Positions 9,251-17,496 of a DNA stretch of 64,000 bases are shown here, in pieces. Origin of the DNA: Candidatus Rifleibacteriota bacterium (GTDB lineage Bacteria > Riflebacteria > Ozemobacteria > Ozemobacterales > Ozemobacteraceae); the NCBI GenBank assembly GCA_029564115.1, contig JAKQQP010000210.1:1-64000 (forward strand), written 5' to 3'. The notes beneath the pieces are model-generated. The model saw only the letters and a list, made by a program, of their open reading frames with translations, made no database searches and was not told the origin of the DNA. The position numbers and the translations under genes are program-made. How positions within the stretch are numbered: position 1 is the first letter of the stretch; each line of letters begins with the position of its first letter.

Positions 9251-10533
9251 GCGACGGCCCTCGTTTCTTTGCCGTCAATCAGACTGAACGCAACTTCTGG
9301 CAAAAATTCTTCGTTGTCGCCACGCTTGAGATCGAGGTGTAAAACGCCGCGCAGCCCCGAAAGCACCAGAAGGTCATCGCCACCCATCTGGCGTATGCGA
9401 TCTAGCGTTTCTTCGATAGAACCCGCATGAAAAGTCGCCAGAACGAGATGCCCAGACAACCCTGCCTGCAGAGCTTCTTTGATACATTTTATGTCGCGTA
9501 TTTCGCCAAGAGCTATTATGTCCGGGTCCTGGCGAAGAAGGTGACGGAAAGCAGTTGCAAGATCTTTTTCTTTCAACTGATCTAAAGACGACTGGCAGAT
9601 GCCGGGAATAGCAGCCTCAACCGGGTCTTCTACGGTCACGACCCGCAGGTTGCCGCTTTCTGAGGCAAGCTGAGCCAGAGTAGCATAAAGAGCGGTAGTC
9701 TTGCCGCTGCCTACCGGCCCCGAGATAAGAAACAGGCCGCGACTTTCTCTGAGCGGTGTCAGCCATCGCTGAACTGCATCTTCTGACCAGCCAAGTGCCG
9801 AAACAACAGGAAAGCGCACGGCAGTTATGATTCGCAACGAGACACGCTCGCCATTGCCTGTCGGGAAACAGGAAAAGCGCACGGCATAGTCCTCGTGCCT
9901 AAAGGCGCCTTCCTGGGCGATATCGTTTTGATGGGCCATACAGCCCGCAAGATGCTTGAGCCTGGCAGTCAGACGCTCATGGTGATACCGCGAGATTTCG
10001 AGGGCATTGTATACTTCTTTGGTCAGACGATAAGTGACCTTCACTTTTTCGTGGTCGACCGGTTCAAGGTGAATATCAGAAAAATAATTATCGGCAGCCG
10101 TTCTTAAAAGAGCCTTTGCAGCTCTCGCATAGGGCATGCCCCGCCAGGCAAGACACTCGGCGAACAGACTCAAACCACGCTGCACATCTACAGGTGCGGC
10201 TTGCCGCAAAAAACTGTCGAAACACAGACTCTCATCACGCAGCTTTTGCGCCAGAACGACAACGGCATTGGCACGGGCGCGGCCACCACAGTGAAGCTCA
10301 TGAACGCTGCCATTGCGACAAGCAACTGTCAGGCGCCTCGATTTTGCCTGTAACTCGGCAACCTCTGGCCATTCAAGACGCAGAGCCGCAGGACCGTCGC
10401 CGATATAAAGAGCATCTGAATCAAGTTTAAAAGCCGAACGGCCCAGCAGTCTGCCAACCGGGCCGGGCAGAAAACAGACCGGCACAAGCCCCAAACCATC
10501 ATCTGATTTAATTTTCTCAACAAGATCGCTCAT
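9247..10533 (-). CDS. GspE/PilB-family secretion ATPase
   Basis: A 428-residue motor ATPase of the type II secretion/type IV pilus family. An atypical N-terminal domain (1-130) precedes the conserved linker (ADNYFSDIHLEP near 148-158). The Walker A motif GPVGSGKTT (Lys278), an Asp box-like VEDPVE, the Walker B region DIIALGEIRD (Glu344) and a His box ATFHAG (His369) are all intact, so it should hydrolyse ATP. The tetracysteine zinc motif of classical GspE is absent and the C-terminus is short. It is the first gene of the operon. The ATG at 10533 lies directly after a TAAATT -10-like box with no ribosome-binding site, which suggests a leaderless transcript. Confidence 0.9.
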   Translation of the reverse strand: MSDLVEKIKSDDGLGLVPVCFLPGPVGRLLGRSAFKLDSDALYIGDGPAALRLEWPEVAELQAKSRRLTVACRNGSVHELHCGGRARANAVVVLAQKLRDESLCFDSFLRQAAPVDVQRGLSLFAECLAWRGMPYARAAKALLRTAADNYFSDIHLEPVDHEKVKVTYRLTKEVYNALEISRYHHERLTARLKHLAGCMAHQNDIAQEGAFRHEDYAVRFSCFPTGNGERVSLRIITAVRFPVVSALGWSEDAVQRWLTPLRESRGLFLISGPVGSGKTTALYATLAQLASESGNLRVVTVEDPVEAAIPGICQSSLDQLKEKDLATAFRHLLRQDPDIIALGEIRDIKCIKEALQAGLSGHLVLATFHAGSIEETLDRIRQMGGDDLLVLSGLRGVLHLDLKRGDNEEFLPEVAFSLIDGKETRAVA

Positions 10534-10539
10534 ACTGAT

Positions 10540-10568
10540 AATTTATCACTTCGACGTTTTTTTTTAAA
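10540..10568 (-). promoter_or_regulatory. Putative leaderless promoter of the secretion-like operon
   Basis: On the minus strand, TTTAAA (10568-10563) and TAAATT (10545-10540) are separated by 17 bases. The predicted start of transcription is base 10533, which is the A of the ATG. There is no Shine-Dalgarno sequence between. The -35 match is weak (4 of 6). Confidence 0.4.
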
Positions 10569-10578
10569 CCATTATCTA

Positions 10579-10607
10579 TTGAAGAGGTTTCTGGCTTATA
10601 GTAGTAT
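10579..10607 (+). promoter_or_regulatory. Putative leaderless promoter of the small membrane protein gene
   Basis: TTGAAG (10579-10584) and TAGTAT (10602-10607) are 17 bases apart. Transcription is predicted to begin at 10614, one base before the ATG at 10615. The promoter is divergent from that of the secretion operon within the same 81-base intergenic space. Confidence 0.45.
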
Positions 10608-10614
10608 CACAACT

Positions 10615-10950
10615 ATGGTATTACTGAAACACCTCAATAAAGATTGTGCCATTCGACCGGTTGCCAGAGCGATACCCGCTCACGTGGCCTGCCGACTGCT
10701 GGGTAATGCTCTGAAGCCATGCCCCCTTGACCCAATCTGCAAACCCTGCAGCAAGACCGGCGTGTGGCTCTTTTATTCTGCGCTGCTCACAGCCATAAGC
10801 CTGGCATTTTTGCTTATATTCTGGGTTTTGCGCATAACCAGACTTTCGCTGCTTCTCAATTTGTTTGCCGCGATAATTGTGCCCCCGTGTAAATGGCTGT
10901 CGAATTGCCTGGCGGCAACGATACGTTTTTATCGTAATCTGCCATTCTGA
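10615..10950 (+). CDS. Small Cys-containing membrane protein of unknown function
   Basis: A 111-residue protein whose product I do not recognise. The N-terminal half has a cysteine-rich stretch (CPLDPICKPC near residues 37-46). The second half holds one or two hydrophobic helices (WLFYSALLTAISLAFLLIFW and LLLNLFAAIIVP) and ends in a basic tail. I start at the ATG at 10615 rather than the TTG at 10579 because that TTG forms the -35 box of a promoter whose start point falls at 10614. It precedes the amidohydrolase by 26 bases and may be co-transcribed. The opposite-strand reading frame here is low-complexity and less protein-like. Confidence 0.55.
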   Translation: MVLLKHLNKDCAIRPVARAIPAHVACRLLGNALKPCPLDPICKPCSKTGVWLFYSALLTAISLAFLLIFWVLRITRLSLLLNLFAAIIVPPCKWLSNCLAATIRFYRNLPF

Positions 10951-10976
10951 CATCTTGACCAAAACCATGCAAATCA

Positions 10977-12464
10977 ATGCCCAGCCTGTTTTTTCATAAT
11001 TTCAGCGGCCGCAATCTGCCCGATTACAGCCGCGAAGACTTCAACACCATGCATGTGGTTGATGGATTCATAGTTCAGACCGGCATGCAGCTGCCCTGTC
11101 AAGGCGGGGAAACGATCTCTGTAGATCTGGGCGGCGCAACCGTCTTTGCAGCCTTTGCCGATGCGCACGTTCATTTTACCCAGACCGGCATCACCCTTCT
11201 GGGCTGCAGACTCGAGAATGCCCGCAGTCTTGCCGACATTCTCGACATGGTCAGCAGCGCTACAAAAAAAAACAACTTCGTTCTAGGCTGGAACATGCAG
11301 GAAACAAGACTTGCCGAAAAGCGTCTGCCGACTCTTGCCGAACTCGACAGAACCGGCAAAGATGCCTTTATCTGGCTGGCACGCGCAGACCTGCACTCGG
11401 CAGTGGCCAACACGAAAGCTCTGCAATGGGCGCGTTCCTTTTTCCCGGACATAGACCCGCAAAATGCTTTGATCAGCGGCGAACGCTATAATTTTCTTTC
11501 TTATGAACTCAACAGACTTTTACCAGCCGACCTGAAAAAAAAGGCTCTCGAACTGGCGGCCACAGAGTGTTTTAAAAATGGCGTCGGCACCGTGCATGCC
11601 CTGGAAGGCTCCGAAAATTCAACAGAGGAAACCATTGCTGCAGCTGATTTTTTTGCAACCAGCCCGCTGCACGGCGTTATTTATCACCAGTCTCCGCATG
11701 CAGACCTTCCAAAGCGCATGAACTGGAACAAAATGGGCGGCTGCCTGCTGATAGACGGTTCACTCGGCACCCGCACTGCCGCCCTGCATCAGAATTACAC
11801 CGATTCCAGCTCGAATGGCTGCCAGTATCTGAATTCAGAAGCTATCGACAGCATACTGAAAACCGCCACACACAACGGCATGCAGCTGGCTCTGCACGCC
11901 ATAGGCGACCGGGCGATAGATGCGGCAACTGCATGCTATGCCCGGGCTGCCCTGGAATTTGGCAAACCGGCCTTGCCTCATCGTCTTGAACACTGCATTC
12001 TTCCGACGGCGCAGGCACTTGCTGACGCCCGCAAAGCCGAAACCCAAATATGTGTTCAACCAGCATTCGATTATTTCTGGGGCGGAGCAACCAACCTGTA
12101 TGCACAGAGACTCGGCGCAGAAAGAGCGCTTCGCTGTAACCCGTTCAAAACCATACTGCTGGCAGGGCTCAAAATGGCCGGGGGGTCTGACAGCCCGGTG
12201 ACGCCAATAAACCCGTTGCTCGGCATTCACGCCCTGGTCAATCACTGCAACCCCGATGAACGTCTCGACCTGAATACGGCCCTGGCAATGTTTATAGCCG
12301 AGCCTCACACTTTTGCCGGCGAAGAAAATCTGCGCGGGCATCTTCGCCCAACAAAATCCGCAGATTTTGTCTGCCTGACCAAAGACCCTTTCGCTGTTCC
12401 CCGGGCAAAATTAAAAGACCTGCAGATTCGAAGCCTGTATCTTGGCGGCAAAAAAGTTTACTGA
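10977..12464 (+). CDS. YtcJ-like metal-dependent amidohydrolase (amidohydrolase 3 family)
   Basis: A 495-residue cytoplasmic hydrolase of the amidohydrolase superfamily. The metal-binding HxH appears as FADAHVHFTQTG near residue 60. Further conserved features are LHAIGDRAID (metal-binding His), LPHRLEHC and the late Asp in AGGSDSPVTPINPLLGI. The C-terminal GxxADFV-type segment (KSADFVCLTKDPF) returns to the small beta-sandwich domain. YtcJ relatives act on N-acyl or cyclic amide substrates; the substrate here cannot be predicted. It is slightly shorter than typical YtcJ (about 530 residues), mainly at the N-terminus. It ends just before a strong terminator hairpin. Confidence 0.9.
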   Translation: MPSLFFHNFSGRNLPDYSREDFNTMHVVDGFIVQTGMQLPCQGGETISVDLGGATVFAAFADAHVHFTQTGITLLGCRLENARSLADILDMVSSATKKNNFVLGWNMQETRLAEKRLPTLAELDRTGKDAFIWLARADLHSAVANTKALQWARSFFPDIDPQNALISGERYNFLSYELNRLLPADLKKKALELAATECFKNGVGTVHALEGSENSTEETIAAADFFATSPLHGVIYHQSPHADLPKRMNWNKMGGCLLIDGSLGTRTAALHQNYTDSSSNGCQYLNSEAIDSILKTATHNGMQLALHAIGDRAIDAATACYARAALEFGKPALPHRLEHCILPTAQALADARKAETQICVQPAFDYFWGGATNLYAQRLGAERALRCNPFKTILLAGLKMAGGSDSPVTPINPLLGIHALVNHCNPDERLDLNTALAMFIAEPHTFAGEENLRGHLRPTKSADFVCLTKDPFAVPRAKLKDLQIRSLYLGGKKVY

Positions 12465-12484
12465 CTATTTTGCTTCTGCTAAAG

Positions 12485-12515
12485 AAAATCCCCGGCCTGC
12501 AAGCCGGGGATTTTT
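12485..12515. terminator. Bidirectional intrinsic terminator
   Basis: A perfect 12-bp stem, AAAATCCCCGGC (12485-12496) and GCCGGGGATTTT (12503-12514), with a 6-base loop CTGCAA. It is flanked by A-rich and T-rich bases, so it can end transcription from both the amidohydrolase (+) and the convergent nucleotidyltransferase (-). Confidence 0.9.
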
Positions 12516-12536
12516 AGCGAATCTAGCAAAGCATCG

Positions 12537-15041
12537 TTATGATTTGTTTTTCCATTCTTCTACTTTGGCAACCATGCGAGAGAGCAGATCCTGGACCTTC
12601 TTTTCGCTGGTACTTTCGACGCTGACGTTTACGAATGGGCGATCAGGGTCAGGAAGAATGAGAACCCACTCATCATTGGAAAGCATTATTTTAACGCCAT
12701 CGATCAGTCTGGTTTCTTTGTCTTTAGCAAATTCCATGGCATAACGCATGACTTTGCCTTTTTCTTCCCAGGGGCAAGGTATGCGGCTGGTGCGGGCAAA
12801 GAATTCTGGTATGCCATTAACGATGTCTGAAAGCGGTTTATTCAGTTGTGAAACAAGTTCAAGCAGCTTGACTGTCGAAAAGATACCGTCAAAAGCGGCC
12901 TGAAACGCCGGGAAAATAATACCGCAGTTTTCGTCGATCGAGACTTCGACCTTTTCGTTAACGGCGGCATCCATGAGAGCGCGAGCGTTTGTCTTGGTGC
13001 GCACGACGGAGCAGCCGGCCTTTGCCGCCATTTTTTCGAGTTCGTGGGTAGCAGAAACCGGAACGGCGATGCGGGCACCGGGAATCTGCTCGAAAATCAT
13101 ACGGGCCCAGACAACCAAAGCCTCTTCACCGGCAATGACGCGACCAAGGTTATCGACAAAAGTAATGCGTTCGGCACCGTCACCCATAATAACGCCCAGG
13201 TCTGCCCCAAGCGATTTTACGATAGAAGACACGCTGGTCTGCGACTGCTCAGGGCTGACGGTCAAAACTCTGGCCTCATCGTGGTAGGCATTGAGAGTGA
13301 CAAACTCACAGTTCAATTTGCCGAGGAAAGTATTGAAAATACCGCTGGCACCGCTGAAAGCATAGTCAAGGACAACTTTGAGTCGGCGTTGTTTGATTGC
13401 TTCGACATCTATACAGCGCAGCAATTCTTCGCTGTAGTTTTCGGGGACGCGTGGCGGAAAGGTGATTTCACCCACTTCATTGATGGAAACACGTCGAAAA
13501 TCTTCACGATTGAACAGGCGCTCGATCGATTTTTTTGTGTTTACCGAAATATCGCGACCTTCAACGTCAAAAATTCTGATTTCGAGCTGATTGGGATTGT
13601 CGCTGGCCACTTTAACATGTACACCGCCACCGCGCATAAAGGCGCTGGGTTTATATCTGGCAACCGGAGCGGGAGTGACGCGCAGATCGGCGACGTTGAT
13701 ACCGGCAGAACTGAGGCCGCAGATGATGGCGCGGTTGATCATACGGCTGATCTTGTGTGAATCGCGTGAAACAATGATGCTCGATTCTTTTGGGAGAGTT
13801 GAACCGAAAGCGGCGCCGATTTTTGAGGCCATTTCCGGGGTAACTTCGATATTGGCAAGACCGGAAATACCGAAATCACTAAAAAGATTTTTGGTCCATT
13901 TATCGCTCCAGATGATGCTGGTGTAGACAGTCGAACCCTCTTCAACCTGTTTTTTGGGCCAGATCTTGACATTTTCGCGAATGATGGCGCCCTTGCCAAT
14001 ACGGCACTCTTCGCTGATAATAGCGCCGTTTTCGACTTCAGCACGCTCCTCTATGTGAGTTTCGCTGCTGATGACAGCTTCGTCGAGACGAGCGTTTTCG
14101 CCGACGTGAACGCCATCCCAGAGAGTGGCACCCTTGATGCGGGCATATTTTTTTATCACGCAGCCATCGCCAAGCACGCAGTTTTCAAGCTCGACACCGT
14201 CTTCAATAATACAATTCTGCCCAATGATGACCCCGCCCTTGAATTTGACTTTTGCCGAAATATTGCTGTTTTTTCCGACCCAGACATCTCGACCGATTAT
14301 ATTCAGGCGTTCACCGGGGATATTGAGTTTGACTTCACCGTTGAGAACGTTCTGGTGGGCAAGCATGTATTCATCGAGATTACCGATGTCTTTCCAGTAG
14401 CCCTCGGCGATATAACCATAAAGAGGCAGTCCTTCTTTGAGCATCAGCGGGAAAAGATTCTTGCTGAAGTCAAATTCGGTCTTGGCCGGGATATATTTAA
14501 AAATTTCTGGTTCAAGAATATAAATACCAGTGTTGATAGTATCTGAAAAAACTTCGCCCCAACTCGGTTTTTCAAGGAATCTGACGATCTTGCCATCGTC
14601 AGCAGTAATGACGACACCGTATTCAAGGGGGTTAGTAACCCTGGTCAAAACCATGGTTGCCATGGATTTTTTTTCCTGGTGAAATTTGATTGCCTGGGCA
14701 AGATCAAAATCAGTGAGAACGTCGCCTGAAATAATTATAAAAGGCTCGTCTTTGAGCTTTTCTTCAGTATTTTTAACGCTGCCGGCGGTGCCAAAGTCAG
14801 CTGTCGCCATCTGGTATTCCATCTCGATATCGAAATCAGCGCCGTCACCAAAGTATTTGGTGATCACTTCGGGCTGAAAATACAGAATCGAGCAGATCTT
14901 CTTAAAATCATACTGCTTGAGCAAGTTGACGATGTGTTCCATCATCGGTACATTTGCCAACGGAACCATAGGTTTGGGGATGTTGCATGTGATCGGTCGC
15001 AAACGCGTGCCAAAACCGCCAGCCATTATTACTGCTTTCAT
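12537..15041 (-). CDS. Sugar-1-phosphate nucleotidyltransferase/phosphohexomutase-like fusion
   Basis: An 834-residue protein of three parts. Residues 1-235 are a nucleotidyltransferase with AGGFGTRLRP and the conserved IPKPM segment, expected to make an NDP-sugar such as GDP-mannose or a UDP/ADP-sugar. Residues about 250-370 form a left-handed beta-helix of hexapeptide repeats. Residues about 385-834 match the alpha-D-phosphohexomutase fold. In that domain the active-site loop usually written TASHNP reads ASDNP (Ser480 kept, His replaced by Asp481). The metal loop DGDGDR reads MGDGAER (619-625), and the sugar-binding GExSG loop is not recognisable near 707. The mutase part is therefore probably inactive or altered. 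The same architecture occurs in cyanobacterial and Deinococcus-type mannose-1-phosphate guanylyltransferases. It supplies precursors for surface polysaccharide, consistent with the glycosyltransferase next to it. Confidence 0.9.
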   Translation of the reverse strand: MKAVIMAGGFGTRLRPITCNIPKPMVPLANVPMMEHIVNLLKQYDFKKICSILYFQPEVITKYFGDGADFDIEMEYQMATADFGTAGSVKNTEEKLKDEPFIIISGDVLTDFDLAQAIKFHQEKKSMATMVLTRVTNPLEYGVVITADDGKIVRFLEKPSWGEVFSDTINTGIYILEPEIFKYIPAKTEFDFSKNLFPLMLKEGLPLYGYIAEGYWKDIGNLDEYMLAHQNVLNGEVKLNIPGERLNIIGRDVWVGKNSNISAKVKFKGGVIIGQNCIIEDGVELENCVLGDGCVIKKYARIKGATLWDGVHVGENARLDEAVISSETHIEERAEVENGAIISEECRIGKGAIIRENVKIWPKKQVEEGSTVYTSIIWSDKWTKNLFSDFGISGLANIEVTPEMASKIGAAFGSTLPKESSIIVSRDSHKISRMINRAIICGLSSAGINVADLRVTPAPVARYKPSAFMRGGGVHVKVASDNPNQLEIRIFDVEGRDISVNTKKSIERLFNREDFRRVSINEVGEITFPPRVPENYSEELLRCIDVEAIKQRRLKVVLDYAFSGASGIFNTFLGKLNCEFVTLNAYHDEARVLTVSPEQSQTSVSSIVKSLGADLGVIMGDGAERITFVDNLGRVIAGEEALVVWARMIFEQIPGARIAVPVSATHELEKMAAKAGCSVVRTKTNARALMDAAVNEKVEVSIDENCGIIFPAFQAAFDGIFSTVKLLELVSQLNKPLSDIVNGIPEFFARTSRIPCPWEEKGKVMRYAMEFAKDKETRLIDGVKIMLSNDEWVLILPDPDRPFVNVSVESTSEKKVQDLLSRMVAKVEEWKNKS

Positions 15042-15098
15042 TTTCTTTCCTCACTCATTCCATTCCTGTTACCGGAAATATTAAACCCGGTTCAAACA

Positions 15099-15127
15099 AT
15101 TCTAGAGTGGCTGTGCTGCCAAGTCAA
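15099..15127 (-). promoter_or_regulatory. Putative promoter of the nucleotidyltransferase fusion gene
   Basis: On the minus strand, TTGACT (15127-15122), a 17-base spacer and TAGAAT (15104-15099). Predicted start near 15092 gives a leader of about 50 bases containing GAGGAAAG just before the ATG at 15041. Confidence 0.65.
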
Positions 15128-15255
15128 CCACTATAAATTAAAGACAGAGCAATTGCATTAATTCCCCGTATTCCGGGTCCAGGCCAACGATCACCCTGAA
15201 ATTAAAAGCTCTTTTATAAATACCGGAACTGTCAATTTATCAAAGAGACATTGAC

Positions 15256-16398
15256 TTAAAAACCCTTAACACCGCTGGTTTGAAAAAGTTCAAGGTATTT
15301 TTCCATCATTGAATCCCATTGGGCGGTCTTGATAATTCTTTCGCGAGCTGCTGAGCCCATTCTTTTGAGTTGCTGCGGCGACTGCTGCAGAGCTAAAGCA
15401 AGTTTATCGCGCAACGAGTTAAGATCATTATGGCGGTAGAAAAAACCTTCGACACCGTCATCGAACATTTCTGTAAGACCACCGGTAGCCGGCAGCAGCA
15501 TCGCAACACCTGAAGCCATCGCTTCTAGAGCGACATAGGCATACGCTTCTCTCGAAGTCACGGCAAAAGCAAAAAGATCAAGAGCCGAATAAACAGCTTC
15601 GACGTCGTTACGAAAACCAACTATATGAAAACGATCGGCAACTCCAAGTTCTGCGGCAATTTTTTGTAATTTATCAGCATAACCGGGCTGATATTCACGC
15701 CCGACATATAGCAGATGAACGTCGGCACGGTCGCGGGCAGGGCCAGTGCCATCATATAGCGCCCGCAATAGAATCTCAGAGCCTTTCTCGGGGTGAATCC
15801 GCCCAGATGAGCCGATCAATATGGCATCCATCGGAATATTGAGTTCCTGACGCAGTATTTTGCGGCGTTCGGCATCGGGTCGATATCTTGTCGTATCAAC
15901 GCCGCTTTTTATACATACGACCTTCTGGGGGTCGATGCCCCATTGTCTGACGATCTTGTCGCCCACATAATCAGCGTTTGGCACCACTGCAGCAAAATGC
16001 CGGAACATGCGGCGATGCAAGGGATCTTTGCGCACATGGCTGCCAACTCCAATTCGATAAAACAGAAAAAGCTCTGGCCGGCGTCTGCTGAGCAATCTGG
16101 CAAAATGCAACGGATACATCAGCTGGGTGCGAAAAGCGACAACAGCTGCCGGATCAAGCTCGTAAAGCATCTTCAGACAATTCGGGTAGCTTTTCAGGTC
16201 GTATTTTACCGTTTCCGGAAACGGCCACAGATCCAGTCCACGATCATGGCATTGCCTGGCAATCAATGAATCAGCCGGCGCTGCGACTTTAACAGAATGC
16301 CCGCGATTGACCAGATCTCTGGCAAATCGCAGCCCAAAAAGCTCTAGCCCTGAACAACTCGTGTAAGGCAACAAGATAACGACTGGCCTCTGATGCAT
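15256..16398 (-). CDS. Glycosyltransferase family 4 (GT-B fold)
   Basis: A 380-residue retaining glycosyltransferase. The C-terminal half carries the family pattern SSGRIHPEKGSEILLRAL, the nucleotide-binding VGREY segment, and the EX7E motif in EAYAYVALEAMASG followed by LPATGGLTEMFDDG. Such enzymes transfer sugars from NDP-sugars to lipid-linked or surface glycans on the cytoplasmic face; donor and acceptor cannot be told. I start at the ATG at 16398 (MHQRPVVILLPY), which has GGGGGG upstream. The open frame continues to 16692, but its extra 98 residues read through the direct-repeat cluster and are low-complexity. The gene may act with the adjacent nucleotidyltransferase fusion in polysaccharide synthesis. 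Confidence 0.88.
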   Translation of the reverse strand: MHQRPVVILLPYTSCSGLELFGLRFARDLVNRGHSVKVAAPADSLIARQCHDRGLDLWPFPETVKYDLKSYPNCLKMLYELDPAAVVAFRTQLMYPLHFARLLSRRRPELFLFYRIGVGSHVRKDPLHRRMFRHFAAVVPNADYVGDKIVRQWGIDPQKVVCIKSGVDTTRYRPDAERRKILRQELNIPMDAILIGSSGRIHPEKGSEILLRALYDGTGPARDRADVHLLYVGREYQPGYADKLQKIAAELGVADRFHIVGFRNDVEAVYSALDLFAFAVTSREAYAYVALEAMASGVAMLLPATGGLTEMFDDGVEGFFYRHNDLNSLRDKLALALQQSPQQLKRMGSAARERIIKTAQWDSMMEKYLELFQTSGVKGF

Positions 16399-16426
16399 AA
16401 CGCCCCCCAAAAAACAGTTTCGTGCA

Positions 16427-16456
16427 ATTGTAAAGAGCTGGGTAACCAATCCGCAA
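16427..16456 (-). promoter_or_regulatory. Putative promoter of the glycosyltransferase gene
   Basis: On the minus strand, TTGCGG (16456-16451), 18 bases and TACAAT (16432-16427). Predicted start near 16420 leaves a leader of about 22 bases with a GGGGGG ribosome-binding site. It lies at the edge of the repeat cluster. The -35 box is weak. Confidence 0.4.
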
Positions 16457-16466
16457 GAAATATTTG

Positions 16467-16680
16467 CCGCGGATGAACTCAGAATAATCTTAGCCACGGA
16501 TGAACGCAGATAAACGCGGATAAGAAAAGGAGGTGAAATAGGAGGAGAAATAGGAAGAGAAAGAGGAAAAAGAAAGAGAGTCACGGATGAACGCAGATAA
16601 AAATAGGAAGAGAAAGAGGAAGAGAAAGAGGAAAAAGAAAGAGAGCCGCGGATGAACGCAGATGAACGCGTATGGAAAGG
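16467..16680. repeat. Second direct-repeat cluster (cggatgaacgcagat core)
   Basis: Copies of the core CGGATGAACGCAGAT or CGGATGAACTC begin near 16467, 16494, 16582 and 16645. They are separated by AGGAAGAGAAAGAGG-type purine tracts, closely matching the cluster at 1-330. Some units contain a second half-copy (GATAAACGCGGATAAG near 16509; GATGAACGCG near 16661). The region sits in the 417-base gap between two minus-strand genes and codes for nothing credible. Confidence 0.85.
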
Positions 16681-16815
16681 GAACAGGAGCAAAAAAAGAG
16701 AAAAATCAAATTATCTTTGTCGGTCGTTATCGTTGTTGTCTTGATCCTGGTTTTGTTATGGTGAAAAAGCTGGAGCTACAAAAACGGCATAATATTGCGC
16801 TTTCTTTTGTGAATA
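16681..16815. other. Intergenic stretch without recognised feature
   Basis: AT-rich sequence between the repeat cluster and the end of the GNAT gene. I found no gene, promoter or clear hairpin terminator in it. Confidence 0.5.
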
Positions 16816-17496
16816 TCAGCAAATCTCTCTGAGAAAACGGTGAAGAGAAAAAATGTGGTGCAGGCCGGCCCGTTTTGCAGTTGCCAGTGAGGGAGCGTTG
16901 TCGTCGGCTACTACGTAAGTCATGATTTTTTGCTGTTTTTTCAGCATTGCCGAGGCTCGCGCCAAAATGGCGGGAGCAAGATTACGTCCCCTGATTGCCG
17001 GGCGAAGTTCGATATAAACTTCTGAAAAATTACGGGTATTACGGATAATTTTGACATAGCCCTGCATCTGGCCGTCAAAAAACATATAAAGACCGTCGCC
17101 GGGTCGTTCTTCGATATCAAAGCCTTCGGGCAACTTCAGGTCAGCGCGGGGCGAAAGGCAGTCTGCAAAATCTGCCAGATAATAATGCAATGCTGGTTGC
17201 TGCCTGAATTTACCGGCAAACAGGCCTGCTGCTTCATCGGGTACCAGTAGAGTCATTTCTTCGTGGGGAAGCAGCTTTTCGCAGGCCAGCGCCTCTGCTG
17301 CCGAGCCGACCAGGCGAGCAAGGTTCCAGTCGCCGCTGCCGGCCACTGCCGGCAGATAAATCCAGCCACCTTTTTCACAGGCGTTTTCGGGTAACAGTTG
17401 TACAGAATGCGCATCTGTCTGCAGACGATCTATTTCATCGACATAACGGCTTTCGTCTGTATACATAAACTCAAGCAGACCGGACAGCTTTTTCAT
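16816..17496 (-). CDS. GNAT-family N-acetyltransferase
   Basis: A 226-residue protein with a GNAT fold in its C-terminal half. FDGQMQGYVKIIRNTRNF forms the central strands. VYIELRPAIRGRNLAPAIL contains the acetyl-CoA pyrophosphate-binding R-G-R/N-LA pattern, and YVVADDNAPSLATAKRAGL is the typical final motif. The N-terminal half (about 1-110) is poorly conserved and may bind substrate. The acceptor is unknown. The gene overlaps the end of the YgiQ-like gene by 4 bases, so the two are translationally coupled. Confidence 0.82.
   Translation of the reverse strand: MKKLSGLLEFMYTDESRYVDEIDRLQTDAHSVQLLPENACEKGGWIYLPAVAGSGDWNLARLVGSAAEALACEKLLPHEEMTLLVPDEAAGLFAGKFRQQPALHYYLADFADCLSPRADLKLPEGFDIEERPGDGLYMFFDGQMQGYVKIIRNTRNFSEVYIELRPAIRGRNLAPAILARASAMLKKQQKIMTYVVADDNAPSLATAKRAGLHHIFSLHRFLREIC

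Noticed and set aside
10621..10977. Minus-strand frame opposite the small membrane protein
   Set aside because: Composition is rich in Gln, Arg and Lys without hydrophobic core; the plus-strand frame has clear membrane helices and a promoter.
16399..16692. N-terminal extension of the glycosyltransferase frame
   Set aside because: The 98 extra residues are translated repeat DNA; the ATG at 16398 has a ribosome-binding site and starts with the expected first beta-strand.
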